From JANRLT01 sp041736895 (GTDB lineage: Bacteria; Planctomycetota; Planctomycetia; Pirellulales; JALHPA01): DNA of 64,000 nucleotides. Shown here piece after piece: positions 7,353-17,000 of the stretch (positions are counted from its first letter, which is position 1; each line of letters starts with the position of its first letter). The translations under genes were made by a program, and so were the position numbers. A model generated the notes under the pieces. That model had not been told where the DNA came from. It saw only the letters and a program-made list of their open reading frames with translations, and did not search any database. The DNA lies in contig JBGSSS010000198.1 in assembly GCA_041736895.1 (NCBI GenBank), forward strand, positions 4,115 to 68,114, in the 5' to 3' direction.

Positions 7353-8783
7353 CTAGCGATTTAAGCTCTCCTGACGAGCCACCACGACGACGCGAATATC
7401 GCAGACATTTGTATGGGTAGCTCCGGTCAGGAGCAGGCTTTTGGTCGCGGCGAAGAAATCGTAAGCCGCATTTCGCCGCAAGGCGTCCTGCAGATCCAGT
7501 TTTCGTTCCACCGCGAGTTTCGTGGAAGCCTCATCAATCCAAGCACCGGCCGCGTCGGTCGGGCCATCTTCGCCATCGGTTCCCCCGCTAAGGATTACGA
7601 TGCCGCGAGCCGATGGTTCCCCCTGTTTCTGTAATTCATCCATTGCCGCAAGGATCGTCTGCTGATTCCGCCCGCCGCAGCCGCGAATGTCGGCAGGTGC
7701 GAGAGAGACCGTTCCTTCGCCCCCTATGATCAGACAGTCAGGTCCGTTATTGTCGCGCATCTGCAATGCCATCCGTGCGAGATGTCGGCCGATCTCTTCG
7801 ACCGACCCCTCCAACTCGCGTGCGGCGATCATGGCGTGTGAGTAGCCGCGCTTCTCGGCTTCGATGCCGGCGCAGTCGACGGCCGTGGCATTGTTTCCGA
7901 TGACGTGGGTGCTGCTGACGCAGCGGGATTGGGGATTGAGGGTTGGGGATTGGGGAAGGGAAGTAACCATCGCTTGCCGTTTAGCAATCTTCGTCTCTAA
8001 AACGTCAATGATAGAAGACAATGCGACTTGCCTGTTAGCTTCATACTTCTGTAAGATCGCGAGCGCATCGGCATCACTCGAAGTATCCTGCACTGTCGGA
8101 CCAGAGCCAATCAAGTCGAGCGGATCGCCGAGGACATCCGACAGCACGAGCGTGATCATGCGTCCGGCGTTGCTCGCCCGCGCGAGGTTGCCGCCTTTGA
8201 TCCGGCTAAGATGTTTCCGCACGGTGTTTAACTCGGCGATGTTAGCGCCAGCGCCACTAAGGAACCGCGTCACCGCCAGTTTATCCGCAAGCGTGATCCC
8301 TTCGCACGGAGCGGGTAACAACGCCGAGCCTCCTCCGGACAACAGCACCAGGCACAGCGTCCGCGCATCGGCCGCGCGTACCAGTTCCAGGATCCGCTTC
8401 GACCCGGCGACACCTTCGGCCGTTGGTTCGTTGACACCCGCGGGCCGCGCGGCGTGGAGTGTGATACCCGGCGCGCCGTGGGTTGGCAACTCGCGCACGC
8501 AATCTGCGGGGACATTGAGCCAGCCGGTGATTTGTTTCTCGCGCACGATCTTAGGACCAAGAACCTCGAGCAATCCGGCGGCCATGCCCGCGCCGGCTTT
8601 GCCTCCGCCGACAACGAGGATGCGCTCAAAATCGTCAAGCGCGAGTTCTTCGTCGCCGACGAGCAGATGATCGCCTTCGACCTGCACCGCGTCGCGAATC
8701 AACTGCTCCGAGCGCACACCCGCGAGACCCGCGTGCCAAATGGCGAGCGCATCATCGCGAAGTTGTTGAGCAGAACGGGGCAT
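7353..8783 (-). CDS. Glycerate kinase, GckA/TtuD (DUF4147-MOFRL) type
   Basis: 476 residues. Phosphorylates D-glycerate, usually to 2-phosphoglycerate, linking glyoxylate or hydroxypyruvate metabolism to glycolysis. Seen in order: an N-terminal Rossmann-like domain with ILVVGGGKAGAGMA, the glycine-rich LLSGGGSALLPAP loop, KGGNLARA, and the C-terminal MOFRL-type region with GEGTVSL, CGGRNQQ and LSGGTDGEDGPTDAAGA. Around residues 275-287 the peptide SLPQSPTLNPQSR is encoded by a C-rich repeat unit shared with other places in the window, so it is probably a tolerated insertion in a surface loop. The gene stands alone on its transcript side and starts about 200 bp from the divergent mutS. Confidence 0.9.
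   Translation of the reverse strand: MPRSAQQLRDDALAIWHAGLAGVRSEQLIRDAVQVEGDHLLVGDEELALDDFERILVVGGGKAGAGMAAGLLEVLGPKIVREKQITGWLNVPADCVRELPTHGAPGITLHAARPAGVNEPTAEGVAGSKRILELVRAADARTLCLVLLSGGGSALLPAPCEGITLADKLAVTRFLSGAGANIAELNTVRKHLSRIKGGNLARASNAGRMITLVLSDVLGDPLDLIGSGPTVQDTSSDADALAILQKYEANRQVALSSIIDVLETKIAKRQAMVTSLPQSPTLNPQSRCVSSTHVIGNNATAVDCAGIEAEKRGYSHAMIAARELEGSVEEIGRHLARMALQMRDNNGPDCLIIGGEGTVSLAPADIRGCGGRNQQTILAAMDELQKQGEPSARGIVILSGGTDGEDGPTDAAGAWIDEASTKLAVERKLDLQDALRRNAAYDFFAATKSLLLTGATHTNVCDIRVVVVARQESLNR
7923..7961. repeat. Intragenic GGGGATTG-family repeat in the glycerate kinase gene
   Basis: The plus strand reads GCGGGATTGGGGATTGAGGG and then TTGGGGATTGGGGAAGG. This matches the G-rich arm at 4485 and the complement of 8917-8950. 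It keeps the reading frame of the host gene. Only one arm is present, so this copy is not an inverted repeat. Confidence 0.75.
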
Positions 8784-8916
8784 GCAACGCGTTGGTGGAA
8801 ATAAATGCTGAGAATCTGCAGGAAAGACGTTGATTGTAGCGATTGATTCGCTGCGCGTTTAGCCGTCTCGTCGGAACGCTCCTCTTCGAGTCGCCGCTAA
8901 ACGGCGGCGAATTTCT

Positions 8917-8950
8917 CTTCCCCAATCCCGAATCCCCAGCCCCCACTCCC
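8917..8950. repeat. CCCCAATCCC-family repeat upstream of mutS
   Basis: CTTCCCCAATCCCGAATCCC followed by CAGCCCCCACTCCC, about 35 bp before the mutS ATG. It is the intergenic counterpart of the intragenic units at 4485-4563 and 7923-7961. Just upstream (8859-8908) is a second small inverted motif around TTTAGCCG and CGGCGAATT. Position suggests a transcribed leader, but no promoter can be assigned. Confidence 0.65.
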
Positions 8951-8982
8951 GTCGCATTCGCGACTGTGTTAGCATCACACCC

Positions 8983-11730
8983 ATGACTGCCACGCCGATG
9001 ATGCAACAGTACCACGAGGCCAAAGCCTCGTGCCCGGACGCCCTGCTGCTGTTTCGCATGGGCGACTTCTACGAATTGTTTCACGACGATGCAAAGACGG
9101 CCGCGGCAATTCTGAATCTGACGCTGACGAGCCGCGACAAGGGCGAGAACCCCACGCCGATGGCCGGCTTTCCGTACCATCAGTTGGAGAGTTACCTCGC
9201 GAAGTTGATCTCGCGCGGCCATCGCGCGGCGGTGTGCGAACAAGTCGAAGATCCGAAGCAAGCCAAAGGGATCGTCCGCCGCGAAGTGACGCGCGTCGTC
9301 ACGCCCGGCACGCTGACCGACGATGCGCTGCTCGATCCGCGCGCGAACAATTATCTGGCTGCGATCTTGCCAGGACCTGAACACGCGGACTCGACGCAAG
9401 AATGCGGGCTAGCGTGGGTCGAACTTTCGACGGGGCGCTTTACGGCGACGCAGGTTCCGATCAACCGCCTGGCAGATGAGCTTGCGCGGATCGATCCGGC
9501 GGAGTGTCTCTGGCCCGAGAGCGACAATGCAGTTCCTGCGTTCAAGCCACATTCGGCGAACGGCGAGCAAAAAGCTGGGGGCGGAGCGAGTACGCTCCGA
9601 CCCCAGCCACCCACTGCTGTCCCCACGATTCCTGGCGGCAAGTTCGCGGTGACGCGGCGGCCGGCGTGGATGTTTGCTTGGAAGGCCGCGCAGCCGGCGG
9701 CGCTCAAGCAATGGGGCGTTCATTCGCTCGAAGGATTTGGCTTTGATGAGGCGCTCGATGAACTGGCGATTCGCGCGGCGGGGGCGCTGGTGCAGTACCT
9801 GCATGAAACGCAGAAGACGAGCCTCGCGCACTTGGATCGTTTGCAGCGAGCGCGGCCGGGCGATTCGCTCGACATCGATGAATTTACGCGGCGCTCCCTC
9901 GAACTGACGCGGAGCATGCGTGAAGGCCGCCGCGAAGGAACATTGCTCGCGGTCCTTGATCGCACCGTCACGGCGATGGGCGCGCGGACGCTCGCCGAAT
10001 GGGTCGCTGCGCCGCTGACCAACCTCGCGCAGATTCACTCCCGTCAAGACGCGGTCGCCGAGCTTGTCCACGATTCGCGACTGCTCACGGAGTTGCGCGA
10101 CCAACTGCGCGGCATCTACGACATGGAGCGGTTGCTCTCGCGCGTGACAACGGGTCGAGCTTCGCCGCGCGACTTGCAGCAAGTCGCGCGAACGCTCAAG
10201 AATCTGCCGCCGCTCAAAGCTCGTCTCACCGCGCGCGCCGCACAGCTCTTGAACGAACTCGAAGCCCAGATCGACCTCTGTCCGGAACTCGCGGGCAAGC
10301 TCAACGCGGCGCTTGCCGATGAATGTCCGCTGGCTTTGAAAGACGGCGGTATCATTCGGCCGGGTTACAACGCCGAGCTCGACAAGCTCAGCGAACTCGC
10401 CAGCGGCGGCAAGCAATGGATCGCCCAGTACCAGGCCGAGGAACTCGCCCGGACCGGCATCAGCAGTCTGAAGGTCGGTTTTAACAAAGTCTTTGGTTAC
10501 TACATCGAAGTCACGAACACGCACTCGGCCAAGATTCCGCCGGAGTACATTCGCAAACAAACGGTGAAGAACGCCGAACGCTACATCACGCCGGCGCTCA
10601 AGGAGTACGAAGAGCAAATTCTCGGCGCGGATGACAAGGCCAAGGCGCTCGAGTACGAGCTGTTCGTCGAGCTGCGCGAGATGGCGGCGATCGCGGCCAA
10701 GCGGCTCCGCGCGACGGCGCTAGCGCTCGCGCAGTTAGATGTGCTGGCATCGCTTGCGGATCTCGCCCGCGCGCACAATTACTGCCGGCCGCAAGTTGTT
10801 GAGGACGCCTCGCTAACGATCGTCGCCGGCCGTCATCCGGTCGTCGATGCGCTCGCGCCGGCGGGAACTTTTGTGCCCAATGATACTGAGTGCTGCACGA
10901 AGCATGGCTTCGTGCTACTGATCACCGGTCCCAACATGGCGGGCAAGAGCACCTACATTCGCCAGGTCGCCTTGATCACACTCCTCGCGCAGCTCGGCTC
11001 GTTCGTGCCGGCCAAGGAAGCGACGATCGGCATCGCGGATCGGATTTTCGCCCGTGTCGGGGCGAGCGATGAACTTGCCCGCGGGCAATCGACGTTCATG
11101 GTCGAGATGACCGAGACGGCGCGGATCTTGAACACGGCAACTTCGCGAAGTCTTGTGATTCTTGACGAGATCGGCCGCGGGACTAGCACCTACGACGGCG
11201 TCTCATTGGCTTGGGCCGTGACCGAATACCTGCACGAACGAATCGGCTGCCGCACGCTCTTCGCGACGCACTACCACGAGCTGACGGAACTTGCCGAGCA
11301 GTTGCCGGGCGTGCGGAATCTGAACGTAGCCGTGCGCGAGTGGGATGAGCAGGTCGTCTTCCTGCATCAGATCGTTCCCGGCGCGGCCGACAAAAGCTAC
11401 GGCATCCATGTCGCCCGCCTCGCCGGCATCCCGCGCGAAGTCAACGACCGTGCCCGCGAAATCCTGAGCCAACTCGAACAGCAGCACATCGAAAAAGATC
11501 AACACACCCAGCACGGCGTGACAGAACCAACGAGTCCTGCGAACGGTGCGAATCGAACCGGCCGCCGCGCGATCAAGCCGCAACAAAAACGCGCGGGCGA
11601 TTTGCAGATGCTGCTCTTTGAACCAATGGAGCATCCGCTGATTGACACGATTCGCCAGACTGACGTCAACACGTTGACGCCGCTGGCGGCGTTGCAGTTG
11701 ATTCAGGAATGGCAGCGGGCGGCGAAATAA
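8983..11730 (+). CDS. mutS: DNA mismatch repair ATPase MutS
   Basis: 915 residues. Recognises mispaired bases and starts methyl-independent or MutL-dependent repair. The mismatch-stacking motif FYE is at residues 29-31 (GDFYELF). Walker A is GPNMAGKST at about 649-657, Walker B is ILDEIGRGTSTYDG near 725-738, and the switch histidine lies in FATHYHEL. The C-terminus ends with a helical tail (LTPLAALQLIQEW) typical of MutS1. Compared with the usual domain II to III linker there is an extra stretch of about 30 residues around 190-225. Its core (AGGGASTLRPQP) is encoded by a near-perfect 34-nt hairpin. The enzyme should be functional because the insert sits in a linker. No mutL is nearby. The 3' end of this gene is duplicated at 12499. 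Confidence 0.97.
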   Translation: MTATPMMQQYHEAKASCPDALLLFRMGDFYELFHDDAKTAAAILNLTLTSRDKGENPTPMAGFPYHQLESYLAKLISRGHRAAVCEQVEDPKQAKGIVRREVTRVVTPGTLTDDALLDPRANNYLAAILPGPEHADSTQECGLAWVELSTGRFTATQVPINRLADELARIDPAECLWPESDNAVPAFKPHSANGEQKAGGGASTLRPQPPTAVPTIPGGKFAVTRRPAWMFAWKAAQPAALKQWGVHSLEGFGFDEALDELAIRAAGALVQYLHETQKTSLAHLDRLQRARPGDSLDIDEFTRRSLELTRSMREGRREGTLLAVLDRTVTAMGARTLAEWVAAPLTNLAQIHSRQDAVAELVHDSRLLTELRDQLRGIYDMERLLSRVTTGRASPRDLQQVARTLKNLPPLKARLTARAAQLLNELEAQIDLCPELAGKLNAALADECPLALKDGGIIRPGYNAELDKLSELASGGKQWIAQYQAEELARTGISSLKVGFNKVFGYYIEVTNTHSAKIPPEYIRKQTVKNAERYITPALKEYEEQILGADDKAKALEYELFVELREMAAIAAKRLRATALALAQLDVLASLADLARAHNYCRPQVVEDASLTIVAGRHPVVDALAPAGTFVPNDTECCTKHGFVLLITGPNMAGKSTYIRQVALITLLAQLGSFVPAKEATIGIADRIFARVGASDELARGQSTFMVEMTETARILNTATSRSLVILDEIGRGTSTYDGVSLAWAVTEYLHERIGCRTLFATHYHELTELAEQLPGVRNLNVAVREWDEQVVFLHQIVPGAADKSYGIHVARLAGIPREVNDRAREILSQLEQQHIEKDQHTQHGVTEPTSPANGANRTGRRAIKPQQKRAGDLQMLLFEPMEHPLIDTIRQTDVNTLTPLAALQLIQEWQRAAK
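9574..9607. repeat. Intragenic 34-nt palindrome in mutS
   Basis: GCTGGGG-G-CGGAGCG, loop AGTA, CGCTCCG-A-CCCCAGC: two 7-bp stems separated by a single G/A mismatch. It lies in frame within mutS in a region not conserved in the family, so it looks like an inserted palindromic unit rather than part of the ancestral gene. Confidence 0.8.
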
Positions 11731-11733
11731 TGT

Positions 11734-11759
11734 AGGTCCCGGCGTCCTCGCCGGGACCT
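11734..11759. repeat. Hairpin AGGTCCCGGCG-TCCT-CGCCGGGACCT
   Basis: Perfect 11-bp stem with a 4-nt loop starting 4 nt after the mutS stop. It is followed by CTTCTTAC rather than a T-run, so it is a weak terminator at best. The same outer stem (AGGTCCCGG) recurs at 11817. Confidence 0.75.
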
Positions 11760-11816
11760 TCTTACATCGGATAGCGTCGCGGCGTGATACGCTTAATCAA
11801 TGTCAAACGCCGCGCA

Positions 11817-11841
11817 AGGTCCCGGTCGGAGACCGGGAGCT
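11817..11841. repeat. Hairpin AGGTCCCGGTC-GGA-GACCGGGAGCT
   Basis: 11-nt arms with one mismatch, 60 nt from the previous hairpin and with the same outer sequence but a different inner stem. The two form a small pair in the spacer between mutS and the secreted protein gene. Confidence 0.7.
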
Positions 11842-11938
11842 ACAAATGCTAGCATGACTGCTGTTGGTACTTGCCAGGAATTAGGCTAATTTGCTGGCGG
11901 AATCAATTCACTCGCTGCCATTTCCACAAGGATGTGTC

Positions 11939-12466
11939 ATGGGCAAATTTCTAAAACTTACGGCGCTTGTCGCCGCGACTTGTTGCTTGATTTTGGCAGC
12001 CACGGTCGGTCAAACGCAGCAGCCGAATCCAATCATCGCGCAGCCAATGGCGGCGCAGTTCGTGCCGCCAAAGGTGGAGTCGAACCCTCGGCTAATCACT
12101 CCGCAGGAATTACAGCGCCAGTTCACGCTGGTGGGCGCACTCGGCCGGCCAGCTAATGAGATCATGACGTTGGATATCGAAATTGTAGACTTTCTCAAAG
12201 GAGAATCGGGTAACGTCGTGCATGTCTGGAAGATCAACGGCCAGGCATTGCAACAGCCAGTGCGGATCGATTACAGCATCTGGCGGCACGCGATCGGGGT
12301 TCCGAAAATGGTGAAGAATCAACTTTACGAAGTCCGCGCGTTCGAGGACATCCGCTATGATTCAGGACTGCCGACGGAAGCCTACGTGGAGAACAATGTT
12401 CCTGTCCCGCAAGCAGGCGGATGGGGCTTTCGGTCAAATTTGAATATCATTCGCGTGCTGCGTTGA
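11939..12466 (+). CDS. Small secreted protein of unknown function
   Basis: 175 residues from the ATG at 11939, preceded by AAGGATG as a ribosome-binding site. An N-terminal signal peptide is clear: MGKFLKLTALVAATCCLILAA followed by a likely cleavage near VGQTQ. The mature part is hydrophilic and rich in Pro and Gln at its start, then has alternating strands (FTLVGALG, LDIEIVDFL, VHVWKINGQ, VRIDYSIW). It looks like a small beta-rich envelope protein. I recognise no family. It lies between mutS and a 56-bp copy of the mutS 3' end, so the piece may have moved together with its flanks. Confidence 0.7.
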   Translation: MGKFLKLTALVAATCCLILAATVGQTQQPNPIIAQPMAAQFVPPKVESNPRLITPQELQRQFTLVGALGRPANEIMTLDIEIVDFLKGESGNVVHVWKINGQALQQPVRIDYSIWRHAIGVPKMVKNQLYEVRAFEDIRYDSGLPTEAYVENNVPVPQAGGWGFRSNLNIIRVLR

Positions 12467-12498
12467 GGAACACAAGCCGCCAAACTAAAAACAAGACC

Positions 12499-12555
12499 CT
12501 GACGCCGCTGGCGGCGTTGCAGTTGATTCAGGAATGGCAGCACGCGGCGAAGTAA
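12499..12555 (+). repeat. Duplicate of the mutS 3' end
   Basis: The segment from CTGACGCCGCTGGCGGCGTT through CAGGAATGGCAGC to CGGCGAAGTAA repeats 11674-11730, the last 18 codons and stop of mutS, with only a few mismatches and with the stop codon kept. The gene at 11939-12466 lies between the two copies. The copy has no start codon or host frame and is a remnant. Confidence 0.85.
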
Positions 12556-12603
12556 CGTCTCGTTTTCTGCATGATCCCTAGAATTCCGGACAAGCGACTT
12601 GAG

Positions 12604-13416
12604 TTATGATGTTGTTTGATTCGGTGTCTTGAATGGCACATCAATCACGTCTTCTTCGTCATCATCGAACTCATCTTCCAGTTGCTCTTGCTCCTCGTCA
12701 TCTGCCCAGGGAGCGTTGCGAATGATCTCGATCAGCGGTTCGGCGGACTCCGCATCCCCTTTGAAATTTGGCGGGAGAAATTGGCCCTGCGTGGAGCCAA
12801 TCAAGGCGAGAAAGTCAAAGCCATCGTCGCCCTGCGTGCGGCGGAGTGTGCCGAGGATTTGATGTTGCCGTGCTGCACTATCATGCGGTCCGCAAATGTA
12901 ATAGGGTTTGCCCTCGCGTCCGAATTTGAATTCCTCAACACACGTCGAAGTATCGATCGCTTGGAGCATCAATTCGGCCTTGTAGTAATCGCGGGCAGGT
13001 TCAAAGCCAAGCTGACGGGCATAGGCAATCGCGCCGTCGATCAACCGTTTAAGAGCCGCCGGCTCGATTTTGCGGGTCTTGCCGCTAGCTTCTAAGCCAT
13101 CGACGAAATCTTGATATTCCCCGCGCGTGACAATTCGATAAAAAGCGTCCTTGATCCCCAGGCAATAGCTATCGATCAAAAAAACGCCGAGGGCCAAACG
13201 ATAATCGGGCAACTCCCGCGCGATGACGGCTTGCGCAATCCCTTGGTCCTCCAAAGACTCTTGGATGCGGCAAGCGTAAATCGGTGAGACGGCAATCAAC
13301 GCACTTTCGCGCGCGGCTGCAATTTTCTCACGACGTTGATTCTCTACTTTGCGTGTTTTGTCTTTCGCTTTTTTCCGTTCGACCTTTTTCTGACGGCGGC
13401 GCGGATCCAGAGCCAT
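12604..13416 (-). CDS. Conserved-looking cytoplasmic protein of unknown function
   Basis: 270 residues from the ATG at 13416, chosen because CCTCC at 13424-13428 gives a GGAGG site seven bases upstream on the coding strand. The first 30 residues are very basic and lysine-rich (DPRRRQKKVERKKAKDK). The middle has a helical domain with IDSYCLGIKDAFYRI and ARQLGFEPARDYYKAE, and then FGREGKPYYICGPHD. The last 40 residues are strongly acidic (EEQEQLEDEFDDDEED). The charge asymmetry suggests a nucleic-acid- or ribosome-associated protein, but that is only a guess. There is no signal peptide or membrane segment. It stands alone. Confidence 0.7.
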   Translation of the reverse strand: MALDPRRRQKKVERKKAKDKTRKVENQRREKIAAARESALIAVSPIYACRIQESLEDQGIAQAVIARELPDYRLALGVFLIDSYCLGIKDAFYRIVTRGEYQDFVDGLEASGKTRKIEPAALKRLIDGAIAYARQLGFEPARDYYKAELMLQAIDTSTCVEEFKFGREGKPYYICGPHDSAARQHQILGTLRRTQGDDGFDFLALIGSTQGQFLPPNFKGDAESAEPLIEIIRNAPWADDEEQEQLEDEFDDDEEDVIDVPFKTPNQTTS

Positions 13417-14051
13417 ACAATGACCTCCATGAACTAGGGTATGGTGCCACAAGCTTCAAAATATCATTGCAGCGTTCTCGATCAAGCTCTTCTGATAAGA
13501 TTTTCCTGAGGAATCGTTGCGGCTTACTAGTTTTGCCCGGATACGGCAACACATTACACCGCTTCGCCCACGCGTTCCATTGGTCGCTCATCTCTCTGAC
13601 GCTTTCGGGATTCGATTGCAGCTAGGTCATGCAACTCGACTGAGCAGGCGCATCCGCCAGCATGCTGTTTAAATCGTCCGATTCGCTGTCCATGTCGACT
13701 TGACGTGGTCAGAAGTGACTTTCTAATGCTGTGCTTTTTGTAAGACTGCGAATAAAGCAGAACGACATGCGATACTCTTGTCGCTCATCTTTGCGAATTC
13801 TAAATAAGTTGTAATTTGCCCAAGCTATCGCGAAAGTCGATAATCCAATGCCTGAGCAAGGATTGCTGGTTCCGATCGGGTGCCCAAAATTGCCTGACTT
13901 CAATTGATACACCTCAAGGCGCGTCAGTCGAGTTGTGTTCCAAATGAGGAATCCAACTGACCGGTTGTTATTGAATTGGGACGGATCACCCGACGCCCTG
14001 ACCAAGTTTTGCTGTGGCTTGGTTCATTGAATCTTTGAGGAAGTTTCCCGC
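13417..14051. other. Long spacer, no gene recognised
   Basis: 635 bases between the unknown minus-strand gene and dabA. Open frames of up to 98 codons exist, for example on the minus strand at 13709-14005. They show no recognisable domain, no good ribosome-binding site and no repeat structure. GAGGAAG at 14037-14043 is a plausible ribosome-binding site for dabA. The promoter of dabA must lie here, but I cannot place it. Confidence 0.5.
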
Positions 14052-17000
14052 ATGTCGCTTGCTGTCGCTGATCCGCTTGCCAAAAAAGATTCCTACGAGT
14101 CAGCGCCGCAATCAGAATCTTCGTCCGCCGCGGAGATCGAGGCGATCATTCACGCCGCGGGCGAATTGCTGCCCACGGTTGGTCCCATAACGGCATTCGT
14201 GTTTTTGAACACGCTGCAGGGCTTGGAGCATCTTCCCTTTGATGAAGGGGTGAAGCAGGGTGAACGGCTCTTTGGCTGCAATCCGTACTTGCCCGAGAGT
14301 GAATATCGCGAGCGTTTCGAGCAAGGCCGGATTATGCGCGACGACATCATCGCGGCGATTCGCGCGGACTTGATGGGGCTGGGCGAAGCGCCGATCGCGG
14401 GACTGACGAATCGCTATGAATTGCGTTTGGCGATGCTCGAATATCCGCTGCGTGTGGGGCCGGCCGAGGAGTTGCGTTGGTTCGTGGCCGAAACTGATGC
14501 TCTGACCAAGATTCGCAAAGAAGCGCCGCTGGCAATGGCCGAGAAATTGCTCGAAGAGACGCGGCATTGGGTGATGCGCGATCTGCTGAGCCAGCATTGG
14601 AGCGAACGGACATCGCTGGGGGCGACGCCCCCGCCGCGTTACGATTTCAGTGATCTGTTGACGCATTTTGATTCCAAGTCGATCGAGCGCTGGAGCCGCA
14701 GCACTTGGGAAACATTCGCGTTGCAGGCACTGTGGCGCGTCTGCCGGAACGAGGTGCAAGCCTTGCCGCACGCGGAATGCAAGAAATCGCACCTGATCCG
14801 TCATCGCGATTTGCTGCAGATAGCAGTTGGAGAAGATAGCGATGCCTTGGTCCATGAGCTGCTGATTCGCTACTGCGCGGCATTTTGCGATCAGGGGTTC
14901 GCCGGTTGGGAGTTGCCTTATCGCGAGCTCGGGTTTTATCAGTCGTTTCTCACCGTTTATGGCCGGCACTTCGGCCCGCCCGATGCGTGGCTGCATGGGC
15001 TGAGCGACGAATTGAGCCGTCTGAAAAAGGCAAACATTGGGCCCGTGGAATCAATCGCCGAATCGTTGCGATTGCTCGGCGTTCCGCAAGATGAATGGAA
15101 AGATTATCTTACGGCGAGTTTGCTTTCCTTGCGCGGTTGGGCCGGGTTGCTGCTGCACATGGAAGTTCGTCATGATCGTGTGCCGCTGCCCGTATCACCC
15201 GGGACGCAATTAGAGTTTATCGCGGTCAAATTGATCCTGGATCGATTTGCCGTGGCGTATGTCGCGCGGCAGGAGATGGATTACACAGGTCCGCTCGATC
15301 GATTGCGCGAAGCGGCGCAGGAACGAATCGTCAAACCGCTGAACGGCGTGGAGCAACGAGCGTTTTTGATTTTTCAATTAGCTCAGGTGTTGGGTTGGAG
15401 TCCGGATCGGCTGCTCGGATTAAGTGCGAACGATTGGGCGACGCTGCTCAGTGAGGTTGAAATCTTCGACAGCCTGGCACGTCGTCGAATCTTGCACCGT
15501 GCCTTTGAGGGGAACTATCGGACGCAGGCGCTCAATGCTTTTGCGATTCACACGCAGCGCAAATCCGCGCGTGTCCATCGGCCCAAATACCAGGCCGTCT
15601 TTTGCCTCGACACGCGCGAGGAATCGTTCCGCCGGCATTTTGAAGAGGTGGAGCCGCAAGCGGAAACATTCGGCGCTGCCGGCTTTTTTGGGGTGCCGAT
15701 GTATTACAAAGGGGCGTCAGACGCGTACTTTTCGACGCTCTGCCCGATCGTGGTTATGCCCAAACATTGGGTCGTCGAAGAAGTCGTTTACTCGCTGAGC
15801 GAATCGCATAAGCGTCGCGCGAAAACACGCCGTGTCCTCGGCAGCGCGCAGCAGCAGGTCCACCTGCGCAGCCGCAGCATCGCCAGCGGCGCGTTGCTGA
15901 CCGCCAGCTTGGGCGTCTTGGCCTCGATCCCATTGGTCGCCCGTGTATTATTCCCGCGGCTGACCGCGCGGATACGCAAAACCGCCAGTCAGTTCGTCGA
16001 AGCCCCGCCCATCACACGGCTGCGCTTGGAACGCATCGCCCCGAACCCGAGCCCCGAAGACGATGGCATCGGGTTCAGTCTCGACGAGATGGCCAACATC
16101 GGAGAGCGGATGCTGCGCGACATTGGGCTGACGACGAGCTTCGCGCGATTGGTCATATTCTTTGGCCATGGGTCGTATTGCTTGAACAACCCGCATAAAT
16201 CGGCGTACGACTGCGGGGCTTGCTCGGGCGGGATGGGCGGGCCGAATGCTCGGGCCCTGGCGATGATCTTGAACGATCCGCGGGTGCGCAAGATTTTGCT
16301 TGAACGAGGCATCGAGATCCCCGAGACGACGCGCTTTATTGGCGGTTTGCACAATACATGCAACGATTCGATCACGTTTCTCGACTTGGATTTGGTTCCG
16401 CTGTCGCACTTTCGCGATATCGAGAATGTGCAGGATGTTTTGCAGCAGGTCTGTGCGCGCAATGCGCACGAACGCTGTCGCCGCTTTCAATCGGCGCCGC
16501 TGACGCTCTCGTTTCAAGAAGCGCATCGGCATGTCGAAGGCCGCAGCGAAGATCTGGCCCAAACACGGCCCGAGTTTGGCAATGCGAGCAACGCAGTTTG
16601 CTTCGTCGGCCGCCGCGAACGGGTTCGAGATTTGTATCTCGACCGGCGTTGTTTCATGCATTCGTACGACCCGCTCACCGATACGCCGGAGTGCATGATC
16701 CTGGGGCGAATTTTGGGTGCGGTCGTACCGGTCTGCGAAGGGATCAATCTGCAATATTTCTTCTCGCGCATCGATTCACCGGGCTGGGGTTGCGGCACGA
16801 AGCTGCCGCACAATGTCACCTCGCTGCTTGGCGTGATGGATGGCCATGCGAGCGATTTGCGCGCGGGGCTTCCTTGGCAGGGCGTCGAAATTCACGAGCC
16901 GGTGCGGTTGTTGATGATCTTCGAAACAACACCCGCAGCGATTTTGGGCATTATGGCGGCGAATGCGACGGTCGGGCGGATCATCAGTAACGGCTGGGTC

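Noticed and set aside
9409..10617. 402-codon open frame on the minus strand across mutS
   Set aside because: It overlaps a fully conserved mutS reading frame and encodes arginine-rich peptide without motif; a codon-bias shadow.
11734..11841. tRNA or riboswitch in the mutS downstream hairpins
   Set aside because: Two simple hairpins only; no tRNA arms and no known riboswitch core.
13709..14005. 98-codon open frame on the minus strand
   Set aside because: No ribosome-binding site, leader or motif; probably chance in a 635-bp spacer.
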